Below are positions 16,633-23,363 of a stretch of DNA of 64,000 nucleotides, in pieces. This DNA is from Akkermansia sp. Lineage in GTDB: Bacteria > Verrucomicrobiota > Verrucomicrobiia > Verrucomicrobiales > Akkermansiaceae. The translations under genes and the position numbers were made by a program. The notes under the pieces are model-generated. The model did no database searches, was not told the DNA's origin, and worked only from the letters and a program-made list of their open reading frames with translations. The stretch is from the NCBI GenBank assembly GCA_017415555.1, contig JAFQGF010000037.1, positions 42,229-106,228 on the forward strand. The letters are read 5' to 3'. Numbering within the stretch: the stretch's first letter is position 1; the number at the start of each line of letters is the position of its first letter.

Positions 16633-17109
16633 TTACATGCCATCCGGCACGAAATGAGCGTTGGAACCGTGGTAGTAAGTGCCGTGGCAACCGACGGGGA
16701 TTTCGCCGTGCTGGTCTGTTACGTTTTGCACAAATGTGAAGGTCTCGTGCGTGCCATCCACACGAACAGTCAGGCGCTGGCTGTCCACTCCGGCCATGGA
16801 GGAGGTCAGGTAGCGCCCAGCCAGAGCCCCGGCTGCACCCAGCCCCACTGTGGAGACTATGCGACCTTTGCCCTTGCCAAGAAGCTGCCCGCCGGCTACT
16901 CCTACTGCAGCGCCGATTCCGGTGCCGAGATTTTTCGCAGTGGAGCTGGCTTCCTGGGTTACTTTCTGTGCGGCTATTACGGTAGCCGGCAGAGCTTGCT
17001 GTGTTACACCAATCTGATTGGCTCCCACAGAGTTATAATCCTTGGTCCAGGTGCAGGAGGAAAGACCGAGAAGTGCTGCACTGAGTGCGATAAGTGAATA
17101 GTTTTTCAT
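16633..17109 (-). CDS. Glycine-zipper lipoprotein
   Basis: A 158-residue lipoprotein (lipobox GLSSC, Cys19) with a glycine-zipper 2TM-like segment at about residues 63-101 (GTGIGAAVGVAGGQLLGKGKG...GLGAAGALAGRY), as in SlyB or rickettsial 17-kDa antigens. Such segments insert in or associate with the outer membrane. The C-terminal 55 residues form a small beta-rich region. It starts 11 bp after the stop of the upstream gene, so it is in the same operon. Confidence 0.72.
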   Translation of the reverse strand: MKNYSLIALSAALLGLSSCTWTKDYNSVGANQIGVTQQALPATVIAAQKVTQEASSTAKNLGTGIGAAVGVAGGQLLGKGKGRIVSTVGLGAAGALAGRYLTSSMAGVDSQRLTVRVDGTHETFTFVQNVTDQHGEIPVGCHGTYYHGSNAHFVPDGM

Positions 17110-17120
17110 ACGAGTTCTGA

Positions 17121-17831
17121 TTAGTGTCTGCCTTTCTTTTTGTCCGGACGTCCGGGCTTATCTGCCCGTTTGTCGGGGCGAGCGGGTTTGTCTGCGCGCT
17201 TGTCGGGTCTGCCGGGACGCTCTGCGCGCTTGTCGGGGCGGCCGGGTTTGTTTGCGCGTTTGTCGGGGCGGCCGGGGCGGTCTGCGTGTTTGCCGTGGTG
17301 GCCGGGGCGGTCCGCCCGCTTGTCGTGGGGTCTATCGGAGTGTCCGAAAAGACCCCGGGGGCGCTCATGCTTGCGTCTTTCTTCGCGCATCTTGCGGCGC
17401 TCCTCGCGGGTTGCACGCCTGTGTATTTTCTCACCGGGCTTTCGGAGGCGGGGGCCGTGGTTGTGTCGAGCGTGGGCGGGAGGCGGAGCTTGACGTACGC
17501 CGGCCGGACGCGGTGCCGCTGTGGGCATGGGTGCCCAAGTAGGTACAGTGGAGCTTGTTGTCAGGTTTGCAACACTGTAAATAGGTGCCCCCAATTCATC
17601 GTAGCCGTACACAGCGTTTTCGCCATCGTAGCCGTAGATGGGGTTGCCCTCTTCATCGTACATTTCGCCGCTTTCTGTGGTTGTCCCGGCGAGCAGATCT
17701 TCGATAATTCCGTCCAATGTGCCGTCTGCTGCCATGCGGTCCAGCATGTCTACCAAGGCACAGGAAGGTGTGACTGAGAGCGTGAGCGCAGCTGCCAGAG
17801 TTGCCAGTATTCGTGTGGCGTCCTTTTTCAT
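17121..17831 (-). CDS. Lipoprotein with basic PGRPDKRADK tandem repeats
   Basis: A 236-residue protein with a signal peptide ending SVTPSC (probable lipidated Cys24). It has an acidic, Tyr/Gly-rich region (GEMYDEEGNPIYGYDGENAVYGYD, residues about 55-80), a Pro linker, then a very basic segment (REERRKMREERRKHERPRG). The C-terminal 64 residues are about six 10-residue repeats with consensus A-D-K-P-G-R-P-D-K-R. The charge split (acidic front, basic tail) is unusual. Function is not recognised; binding to LPS, mucin glycans or nucleic acid is conceivable but unsupported. Confidence 0.7.
   Translation of the reverse strand: MKKDATRILATLAAALTLSVTPSCALVDMLDRMAADGTLDGIIEDLLAGTTTESGEMYDEEGNPIYGYDGENAVYGYDELGAPIYSVANLTTSSTVPTWAPMPTAAPRPAGVRQAPPPAHARHNHGPRLRKPGEKIHRRATREERRKMREERRKHERPRGLFGHSDRPHDKRADRPGHHGKHADRPGRPDKRANKPGRPDKRAERPGRPDKRADKPARPDKRADKPGRPDKKKGRH
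17124..17315. repeat. Tandem 30-bp coding repeats
   Basis: About six in-frame 30-bp units encode the PGRPDKR-type decapeptides at the C-terminus of the gene at 17121-17831. Confidence 0.8.
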
Positions 17832-17849
17832 GATGTTCTTTTCGGGAAA

Positions 17850-17884
17850 GGCAGCCTGTACAAAAAGGTTTTATACAGGCTGCC
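17850..17884 (-). terminator. Hairpin after the His-rich gene
   Basis: An 11-bp perfect stem (GGCAGCCTGTA / TACAGGCTGCC) between 17912-18175 and the next gene at 17831. The following bases are TTTCCCG, so termination may be partial and the downstream operon could be read through from the upstream promoter. Confidence 0.55.
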
Positions 17885-17911
17885 GCTGAAATGATACCTT
17901 AAGCTCCGGGC

Positions 17912-18175
17912 TTAACGGTGATGATGGTGTGCGGGCCCATGGGGGCGTGCGCCGGGCTTAGGTCCGGGATGCTTATCGTGGTGTCCGTGCGGGCCGGGCT
18001 TGGGAGCGTGCGGCTTGGCATGGGGATGGTGCGGAGCCGGCTTGCCGGGACGCTCAATTTTGGGGCCATGGTGCGGGCCATGGTGCGGGCCATGGTGCGG
18101 AGTCACGGGATGTCCGGGGCGGGCAAGTGCTACGGAAGTAGCTGCCACCAAGGCGATTATGAGTATGTTTTTCAT
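17912..18175 (-). CDS. Small secreted His/Pro-rich protein
   Basis: An 87-residue protein with a signal peptide (MKNILIIALVAATSVALA-RPGHP) and a mature part made almost only of His, Pro, Gly and Lys (HHGPHHGPHHGP, then PGPHGHHDKHPGP). His density suggests metal binding, but no family is recognised. I start at MKNILI and not the longer frame because it gives a proper signal peptide. Upstream lies the fourth putative invertible promoter (18245-18662), whose fixed -10 TAGACT is 65 bp before this ATG. Confidence 0.7.
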   Translation of the reverse strand: MKNILIIALVAATSVALARPGHPVTPHHGPHHGPHHGPKIERPGKPAPHHPHAKPHAPKPGPHGHHDKHPGPKPGARPHGPAHHHHR

Positions 18176-18244
18176 CTTTCTTGACTGTTGATGTGCGGTT
18201 GTTTTCGATCTTCGGAAGCCGATGCCTCCGCGATGTTCGCAGTC

Positions 18245-18662
18245 TATCGCATTATAAATGCGATAATATAAAAGAAAAATGAGTCCAAAAGGAGAGGAGG
18301 TGGCAATTTGTGTATTTTGAGTCGATAAGGGATGCTTGCTGTCTAACAAATAAATAAGCAGCTGTGACCAAATAACATAAAAAGTGCGGAGGAATGCGAG
18401 TTTTTGTCGTGCTTTTATGTTATATAATTCCAGTCTGTTATGCTATATTGTCATGTTGTTTTATGGCTTTAGAGAGCCGATGTGTTGTTCAGTTCTTCTT
18501 TTTGATGAGGACTTATTTGTAATGACTGAATATTATATTCTTGCAATATTTTGATTATGGTATAAAATCAGATATATAATGAGAGTATTATAATTTTGTG
18601 TTTTAAAACAAAAAAACGAAAAAAATGAAAAAATGGGTTGACATAGCATTTATAATGCGATT
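18245..18662 (-). promoter_or_regulatory. Putative invertible promoter segment, large form
   Basis: Gene-side site 18245-18265: arm TATCGCATT, core ATA, arm AATGCGATA. Far site 18642-18662: arm CATAGCATT, core TAT, arm AATGCGATT. The cores are reverse complements, so the sites are inverted copies about 397 bp apart. TTGACA (18639-18644) overlaps the far site and points away from the gene. After inversion it would stand 17 bp from TAGACT (minus strand, 18241-18246). The 376-bp interior is AT-rich and without a supported gene; it contains an imperfect inverted repeat near 18373-18423. The same arms occur at the autotransporter loci. Confidence 0.6.
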
Positions 18663-18831
18663 ATCTCGAAGTTGCTTGATTATCAATAGTAATGATGTTT
18701 TTGAATAAGCACCCCTGAATTCAGGGTGACGCGGTGTGGGTAGGAGGGGGAGGAGTGGGGCCTGATACGCAAGATTTTGGGCTGTGTGCGCTGTGAGAAG
18801 TTGGCGTTTCGTTTTGGCCGTAATTATGGTA

Positions 18832-19018
18832 CACAAAAAAGCCGTTCGCGTTGGGCGAACGGCCTGGAAAAGGGATAGGAGTAAATGTTTACTTCTTCTT
18901 GCAGGACTTCTTGGCGCAACCCTTCTTCTTGGGCTGAACGACGGTCTTGAAGGTGGAAGACGGCTTGAAGGCCAGAGTGGTGGAGGCGGCAATCTTCATT
19001 TCCTTGCCGGTCTGGGGG
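18832..19018. repeat. Direct repeat DR2, right copy (187 bp)
   Basis: The counterpart of 15243-15429, spanning the HU terminator and the 3' third of the intact HU gene. Bases 18663-18831 hold no gene I can support. Confidence 0.93.
18834..18863 (-). terminator. HU gene terminator
   Basis: A 9-bp stem (GCCGTTCGC / GCGAACGGC) followed on the minus strand by TTTTTTTGT. Confidence 0.8.
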
Positions 19019-19209
19019 TTGCGGCCGGTGCGCTCCGGGCGGGTCTTCATCTCAAAGGTACCGAAACCGATGAGCTGTACCTTGTCGCCACCCTTAACGG
19101 CATCGGAGATGGAACCGAGTACCGCGGAAAGTGCTGCCTCGGCGCACTTCTTAGTTGCGCCCTCGCCAAGCTTAGCCTGAATGCTGTCTACAAGTTGAGT
19201 CTTGTTCAT
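18889..19209 (-). CDS. HU-family DNA-binding protein with Lys/Cys tail
   Basis: A 106-residue histone-like protein: MNKTQLVDSIQAKLGEGATKK at the start, GFGTFEMKTRPERTGRNPQTGKEM in the DNA-clasping beta arm. These nucleoid proteins bend DNA. The tail (QPKKKGCAKKSCKKK) is an extra 15 or so residues, Lys-rich with two Cys, beyond the usual 90-residue HU. Promoter TTGAAA-16-TATCAT ends 8 bp before the ATG. Its 3' third is duplicated at 15300-15429. Confidence 0.93.
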   Translation of the reverse strand: MNKTQLVDSIQAKLGEGATKKCAEAALSAVLGSISDAVKGGDKVQLIGFGTFEMKTRPERTGRNPQTGKEMKIAASTTLAFKPSSTFKTVVQPKKKGCAKKSCKKK

Positions 19210-19217
19210 AGGTCTTT

Positions 19218-19245
19218 ATGATAGCATGAGCGCCTTTAATTTCAA
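19218..19245 (-). promoter_or_regulatory. HU gene promoter
   Basis: TTGAAA, 16-bp spacer, TATCAT, 8 bp before the ATG. Confidence 0.5.
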
Positions 19246-19261
19246 GCGAAAAAGTGAGAAG

Positions 19262-19299
19262 AAAAGCCAATTTGTACAAAAAAATGCACAAATTGGCTT
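19262..19299 (-). terminator. pdxJ terminator
   Basis: A 12-bp perfect stem (AAGCCAATTTGT / ACAAATTGGCTT) followed on the minus strand by TTCTTCTC; the loop also holds seven A. It lies between pdxJ and the HU promoter. Confidence 0.7.
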
Positions 19300-19345
19300 G
19301 TTTTGAGATGTTTTGAGCCGGAAACGCCCGTAAATCAAGGATTTT

Positions 19346-20086
19346 TTACCATTGATAAGTCGCAATCGCGTCCTTCATTTCGCGCACAGCATTGCTGAGG
19401 CCGATGAAGATGGCGCGGGAGATAATGGTGTGGCCTATATTGAGCTCGGTGAGATGGGGGACGGCATTCAGCTCTGCCAGGTTGGCTAACTGAATGCCAT
19501 GGCCGGCGTGTACCTCCAGACCCAGTTCATGGGCCAGAGTGGCTGCTGCCACGAGACGGGCTGTTTCGGTAGCACGTTCCTCGCCCAGCGTGTTAGCAAA
19601 GCGGCCGGTATGCAGCTCAATCATGGCGGCCCCTATGGCGGCAGACGCGCGTACCTGCTCCGGCTCGGGGTCAATAAACATGCTCACTTTGCTCCCATTG
19701 GCCTGCAGGGCGGTCACCAGAGGCTGCAGGGTAGTTTCGTTGCCGACTACACTCAGTCCGCCTTCCGTGGTGATTTCTTCTCGGCGTTCCGGCACCAGGC
19801 ACACGAAATCCGGTTTGAGGCTCAGAGCGAACTCCAGCATGGCCTCAGTGGCTCCCATTTCCAGGTTCAGCGGCAGGGGAATCTCCCGGCGCACGGCGCG
19901 GGCATCCTCATCCTGCATGTGGCGGCGGTCTTCCCTCACGTGCAGGGTGATGGAGTCTGCTCCGCCTTCCAGGGCGGCGCGGGCGGCTTCCAGCACGGAG
20001 GGTTCCGTGTTGTGAGCGTCCGGCATGGTGGCGTAGCGTGCCTGACGCAGGGTGGCTACGTGGTCGATGTTAACTCCGAGGTGCAT
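19346..20086 (-). CDS. pdxJ: Pyridoxine 5'-phosphate synthase
   Basis: A 246-residue TIM-barrel enzyme that condenses 1-deoxyxylulose 5-phosphate with 3-amino-2-oxopropyl phosphate, the last ring-forming step of DXP-dependent vitamin B6 synthesis. Signatures seen: LGVNIDHVATLRQAR at the N-terminus, ITLHVREDRRHMQD, NLEMGATEAM and VHAGHGIQLANL with ELNIGHTIISRA near the end. The reading frame extends 79 codons further upstream over the purH terminator, but the start at MHLGVNIDH matches the family. It lies 64 bp after purH and may be partly co-transcribed. Confidence 0.95.
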   Translation of the reverse strand: MHLGVNIDHVATLRQARYATMPDAHNTEPSVLEAARAALEGGADSITLHVREDRRHMQDEDARAVRREIPLPLNLEMGATEAMLEFALSLKPDFVCLVPERREEITTEGGLSVVGNETTLQPLVTALQANGSKVSMFIDPEPEQVRASAAIGAAMIELHTGRFANTLGEERATETARLVAAATLAHELGLEVHAGHGIQLANLAELNAVPHLTELNIGHTIISRAIFIGLSNAVREMKDAIATYQW

Positions 20087-20103
20087 AGTGGGATTTATTG
20101 TGA

Positions 20104-20134
20104 TGAAAAGACCCTGCGAGCCGGAGCCCGCAGG
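20104..20134 (-). terminator. purH terminator or attenuator before pdxJ
   Basis: A stem CCCTGCG / CGCAGGG followed on the minus strand by TCTTTTCATC, in the 64-bp gap between purH and pdxJ. Confidence 0.5.
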
Positions 20135-20150
20135 GCTGTGTTGTGGTAAT

Positions 20151-21707
20151 TTAGTGCAGGAAGTGGCGGGCACCGGTAAACACCATGGCAATGCCAGCGG
20201 CGTTGGCGGCGTCGATAACCTCCTGGTCGCGGATGGAACCGCCGGGCTGAATGCAGGCGGTGGCACCGGCATCGATGGCGGTCTGCAGGCCGTCTGCGAA
20301 GGGGAAGAGCCCATCAGAGGCAATGACGCTGCCCTTGAGGCTCAGCCCGGCCTGGCCGGCCTTCCATACGGCAATCTTGGCGGAGTCCACGCGGCTCATC
20401 TGGCCTGCGCCGATGCCAAGGGTGCCGTTCTTGTCGGTAAAGACAATGGCGTTGGAGTGTACCTGCTTGCACACGCGCCAAGCAAAGCGCATGGCCTCCA
20501 GCTCTTCGGCTGTGGGAACGCGGCTGGTCACCACCTTGGCCTCCAGGTTGTCCAGGCCCATCACTTCATCATCGCGCTGCATGGTCATGATACCACCGGG
20601 AGCAGTACGCATCATGGGGGTCTTGCAGAATTCGCGCCAGGCATCCATGTCGATGCGCATCACGCGGCAGTTCTTCTTCTTCTGCAGGATGGCTCGAGCC
20701 TCGGGCTCGTAGTCGGGGGCGATGATAACGTCTGTGAAGATGGCGCCAACGATGCGGGCCAGAGCCTCGGTCATGGGGCGGTTCATCACGATGACACCAC
20801 CGAAGGGAGCCTGTGTATCTGTCTGGTAAGCGCGCTTCCAGGCTTCCACCAGGTCTTCATCGTCCTGGCCCACACCGCAGGGGTTGGTGTGCTTCAGGAT
20901 ACCCACAGTCGGGCGGCGGAAGTTCATGATGAGGGAAGCGGCTGCATCCAGGTCGAGGATGTTGGTGTAGGAGAGCTCCTTGCCCTGCAGCTGGGTGAAG
21001 ATGGAGTCGAAATCACCATAGAGCACGCTGGCCTGGTGGGGATTGTCGCCATAGCGCAGGGTCTGGTTGAAGGGCAGGGACAGGGAGAAGTTGTTCTTGG
21101 TGCTGTCTTCGGCACGGTGTCCCAGGTAATTGGAGATGGCGTTGTCGTATGCGGAGGTGCGCATGAACACCTTTACGGCCAGCTTCTCACGGGTCTTCAG
21201 GGTGGTGTTACCCTGGTGGTTCTCCATTTCCTCCAGGATGGTGTCGTAGTCGGCGGGATCGCTCACGACGGTCACGGAAGCGTAGTTCTTGGCGGCGGAG
21301 CGCAGCATGGAGGGACCACCGATATCAATCTTCTCGATAGCCTCGGCCAGAGTCACGCCTTCCTTGGCGATCGTCTCCTCGAAGGGGTAGAGATTGACGC
21401 ACACCAAGTCGATGGTGGGGATGTTGTTGTCGGCTGCCTGCTGCTGGTGCTCTGCCAGGTCGCGGCGCTGCAGCAGACCACCATGCACCTTGGGATGCAG
21501 GGTCTTCACACGACCATCGAAGAGCTCGGGAGCTCCTGTGTAATCCGAAATTTCCGTCACCGGCAGCCCCAGCTCCTGCAGGTACTTGCAGGTACCGCCC
21601 GTGGAGATGAGCTGTACATTCTGGGCCACCAGCCCCTTGGCAAACTTATCAAGCCCGGTCTTGTCGGAGACTGACAGCAGGGCGCGCTCAATTTTCATCG
21701 TTTCCAT
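20151..21707 (-). CDS. purH: Bifunctional AICAR transformylase / IMP cyclohydrolase
   Basis: A 518-residue enzyme for the last two steps of de novo purine synthesis. The N-terminal MGS-like IMP cyclohydrolase domain shows LLSVSDKTGLDKFAKGL and STGGT. The C-terminal transformylase domain carries the catalytic KHTNPCG motif and APFGGVIVMNRP, and ends in the typical FTGARHFLH. Length is close to the family norm of about 520. The start may be at the internal Met (MKIERALL, three codons in) instead of METMKIE. A TTGCAA-17-TAGGCT promoter lies about 50 bp upstream. Confidence 0.97.
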   Translation of the reverse strand: METMKIERALLSVSDKTGLDKFAKGLVAQNVQLISTGGTCKYLQELGLPVTEISDYTGAPELFDGRVKTLHPKVHGGLLQRRDLAEHQQQAADNNIPTIDLVCVNLYPFEETIAKEGVTLAEAIEKIDIGGPSMLRSAAKNYASVTVVSDPADYDTILEEMENHQGNTTLKTREKLAVKVFMRTSAYDNAISNYLGHRAEDSTKNNFSLSLPFNQTLRYGDNPHQASVLYGDFDSIFTQLQGKELSYTNILDLDAAASLIMNFRRPTVGILKHTNPCGVGQDDEDLVEAWKRAYQTDTQAPFGGVIVMNRPMTEALARIVGAIFTDVIIAPDYEPEARAILQKKKNCRVMRIDMDAWREFCKTPMMRTAPGGIMTMQRDDEVMGLDNLEAKVVTSRVPTAEELEAMRFAWRVCKQVHSNAIVFTDKNGTLGIGAGQMSRVDSAKIAVWKAGQAGLSLKGSVIASDGLFPFADGLQTAIDAGATACIQPGGSIRDQEVIDAANAAGIAMVFTGARHFLH

Positions 21708-21818
21708 GAGTTATGATTCGATTTGTTCACTTAATCCGCCGGCGGCGGTACCACAGCCTACACTCATTTACATCGATTTGCAAGCCCAAAATCAAGTGTG
21801 AGTGAAATTTAAAGTATG

Positions 21819-21852
21819 AGGGCAGGCCGGTCTGTTGTTTCCGGTCTGCCCT
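21819..21852 (-). terminator. Terminator of the FHA-domain gene
   Basis: A stem AGGGCAGGCCGG / CCGGTCTGCCCT (one mismatch), 24 bp past the stop of the gene at 21877, followed on the minus strand by CATACTTT. Confidence 0.6.
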
Positions 21853-21876
21853 CTGTATGGGAAATGCTTGTACTTG

Positions 21877-22503
21877 TCAGCGCAGGAAGATGGGCAGGGG
21901 ATTGCCGGTGTGCTGCCAGCTGTAGAGCGCCATGCCGGCGTAGAATGCGGCAAGAAGCACCAGCACGACATAGGCCAGGTTGACCTGCTCCTGCTTTTTG
22001 TTGTAGGCTGCTACTGCTGCGGCCTGGGCACTGCGCGCTGCCGCAGGGCGGCTGAGCGGTTTGCCGGTGCCGCCCGTACGCTTTGCCGTTTTACGGATGG
22101 TCTTTTTAGCCGGGGCTGCACTTGCCTGGGGGGCTGCAGCTGTTTCCTGCGTGGCGTCAGGAGCCGGTTCTGCCGCAGCGGGGGCTGTCTCGACGGGGGC
22201 GGCTACTTCATCGGGCACGAAGGTGAGGACAGCGGCGCCAATCCGGTAGGATACACCTGCAGCCATATACTCGTTTTCTACCGGCTTGTCGTTGGCAAAG
22301 GTTCCTTTGCCGGAGCCGAGGTCGGATAAGGCATAGCCGTCTTCGTAGAGGGTAATGCAGCAGTGCTCATCTGCAAGACCTTCCACATCGGGCAGGTCAA
22401 TGCTGCAATCTTCGGATGTTCCTATGATTACCTCAACCCCGATTTCGTCGGGCAGGTCGTAAGATGCGGTAATATCGGAGTATGTAACGTTGATGGATGC
22501 CAT
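21877..22503 (-). CDS. FHA-domain membrane-anchored protein
   Basis: A 208-residue protein. Residues 5-100 form a forkhead-associated domain that reads phosphothreonine (VIIGTSEDCSIDLPD...ADEHCCITLYEDGYALSDLGSGKGTFAND). The canonical GR-S-H pattern appears as IGTSEDC and DEHCCI, slightly diverged. An Ala/Pro-rich linker and a basic stretch (KKTIRKTAKRTGG) follow, then one C-terminal transmembrane helix (NLAYVVLVLLAAFYAGMALYS). It should face the cytoplasm. A PP2C phosphatase gene sits at 31056, but no Ser/Thr kinase is in the window. Confidence 0.82.
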   Translation of the reverse strand: MASINVTYSDITASYDLPDEIGVEVIIGTSEDCSIDLPDVEGLADEHCCITLYEDGYALSDLGSGKGTFANDKPVENEYMAAGVSYRIGAAVLTFVPDEVAAPVETAPAAAEPAPDATQETAAAPQASAAPAKKTIRKTAKRTGGTGKPLSRPAAARSAQAAAVAAYNKKQEQVNLAYVVLVLLAAFYAGMALYSWQHTGNPLPIFLR

Positions 22504-22561
22504 ATCTGCCCTTCAGTATGCCATATTCTGTGCAGAAATCAATCTGAAAAATCCTGAAGAC

Positions 22562-23311
22562 CTATTTTTTGCCGTATTTTTGCGTATATTCTTCCAGCAG
22601 AGGGATGATGTCGGTGCGATTTCCCTCCCGGGCGTTCACATCTGCTCCGGCCTGCAGCAGCGCTCTGATGACACCGGTGCCGGCGCGATTTGTGTTCAGG
22701 TAGCGTTCTGTTGCAATCATGAGCGGGGTGCGCCCTTTCTCGTCCCGAATATTGACATCTGCCCCCAGCTCAACCAGTCGGCGAATTTCTTTTTCCCCTT
22801 CCATTCGGTTCATTTCTTTACCGGCGGAAATGAAAAGGAGCTGCTCCGGAGCCACTTGTGCTCCATTTTGCACAAAGAGCTCGAAGAGGGGCTTGGGGAA
22901 CTCTTCTTCATTCAGCCACAGGTATTCCAGAGGTAGTTTGTCCGGGAAGATGCCGCGGATATCTAACCCGTGTGCAAAAAGGAGCTTCAGTGTGGCGATA
23001 TCGCGCGAGCACCCCGCTGCATAGGCAATTTCCGCAGCGCGCAGGTTAGGGTTAGCTCCGGCCTGCAGCAGTGTTGCGACCATCTCGGCCTGTTGTGGGT
23101 TGTCGGCAGAACCATAGGCAATGCACTGTTCCAGCGCCGCCGCCTTGCAGTAATTCGGGTCCGCACCATTGCTCAGCGCAGTTTTCAGGGCTACAAGATT
23201 GTAGTTTTTTGCTGCCTGCAGCAGGGCTTCATCTGCAGCGGGGGTAGCTGTTGCGTGCAGTGCTGCAAATGGCGCAAGAATGGCGGCTGTGTAACAAAAT
23301 GCGGTCTTCAT
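22562..23311 (-). CDS. Exported ankyrin-repeat protein
   Basis: A 249-residue protein with a signal peptide (MKTAFCYTAAILAPFAALHATA) and ankyrin repeats: ALKTALSNGADPNY, VATLLQAGANPNLRAAEIAYAAG, LKLLFAHGLDI, LVELGADVNIRDEKGRTPLMIATE and IRALLQAGADVNARE. It is probably a periplasmic protein-binding scaffold; the partner is unknown. I start at MKTAFCY because the 15-codon extension would bury the signal peptide. Its GC content matches its neighbours, unlike the ankyrin gene at 11759. Confidence 0.8.
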   Translation of the reverse strand: MKTAFCYTAAILAPFAALHATATPAADEALLQAAKNYNLVALKTALSNGADPNYCKAAALEQCIAYGSADNPQQAEMVATLLQAGANPNLRAAEIAYAAGCSRDIATLKLLFAHGLDIRGIFPDKLPLEYLWLNEEEFPKPLFELFVQNGAQVAPEQLLFISAGKEMNRMEGEKEIRRLVELGADVNIRDEKGRTPLMIATERYLNTNRAGTGVIRALLQAGADVNAREGNRTDIIPLLEEYTQKYGKK

Positions 23312-23363
23312 TGTATTCTGCTCAATAGTACACATCAGACAATGGTGGACTTTCAAAAAAATC

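Noticed and set aside
18266..18641. A gene inside the large putative invertible segment
   Set aside because: Very AT-rich with only short frames and no plausible start plus protein features; an sRNA cannot be excluded from sequence alone.
20052..21674. A 540-codon plus-strand frame
   Set aside because: Antisense shadow of purH and of the start of pdxJ; no recognisable features.
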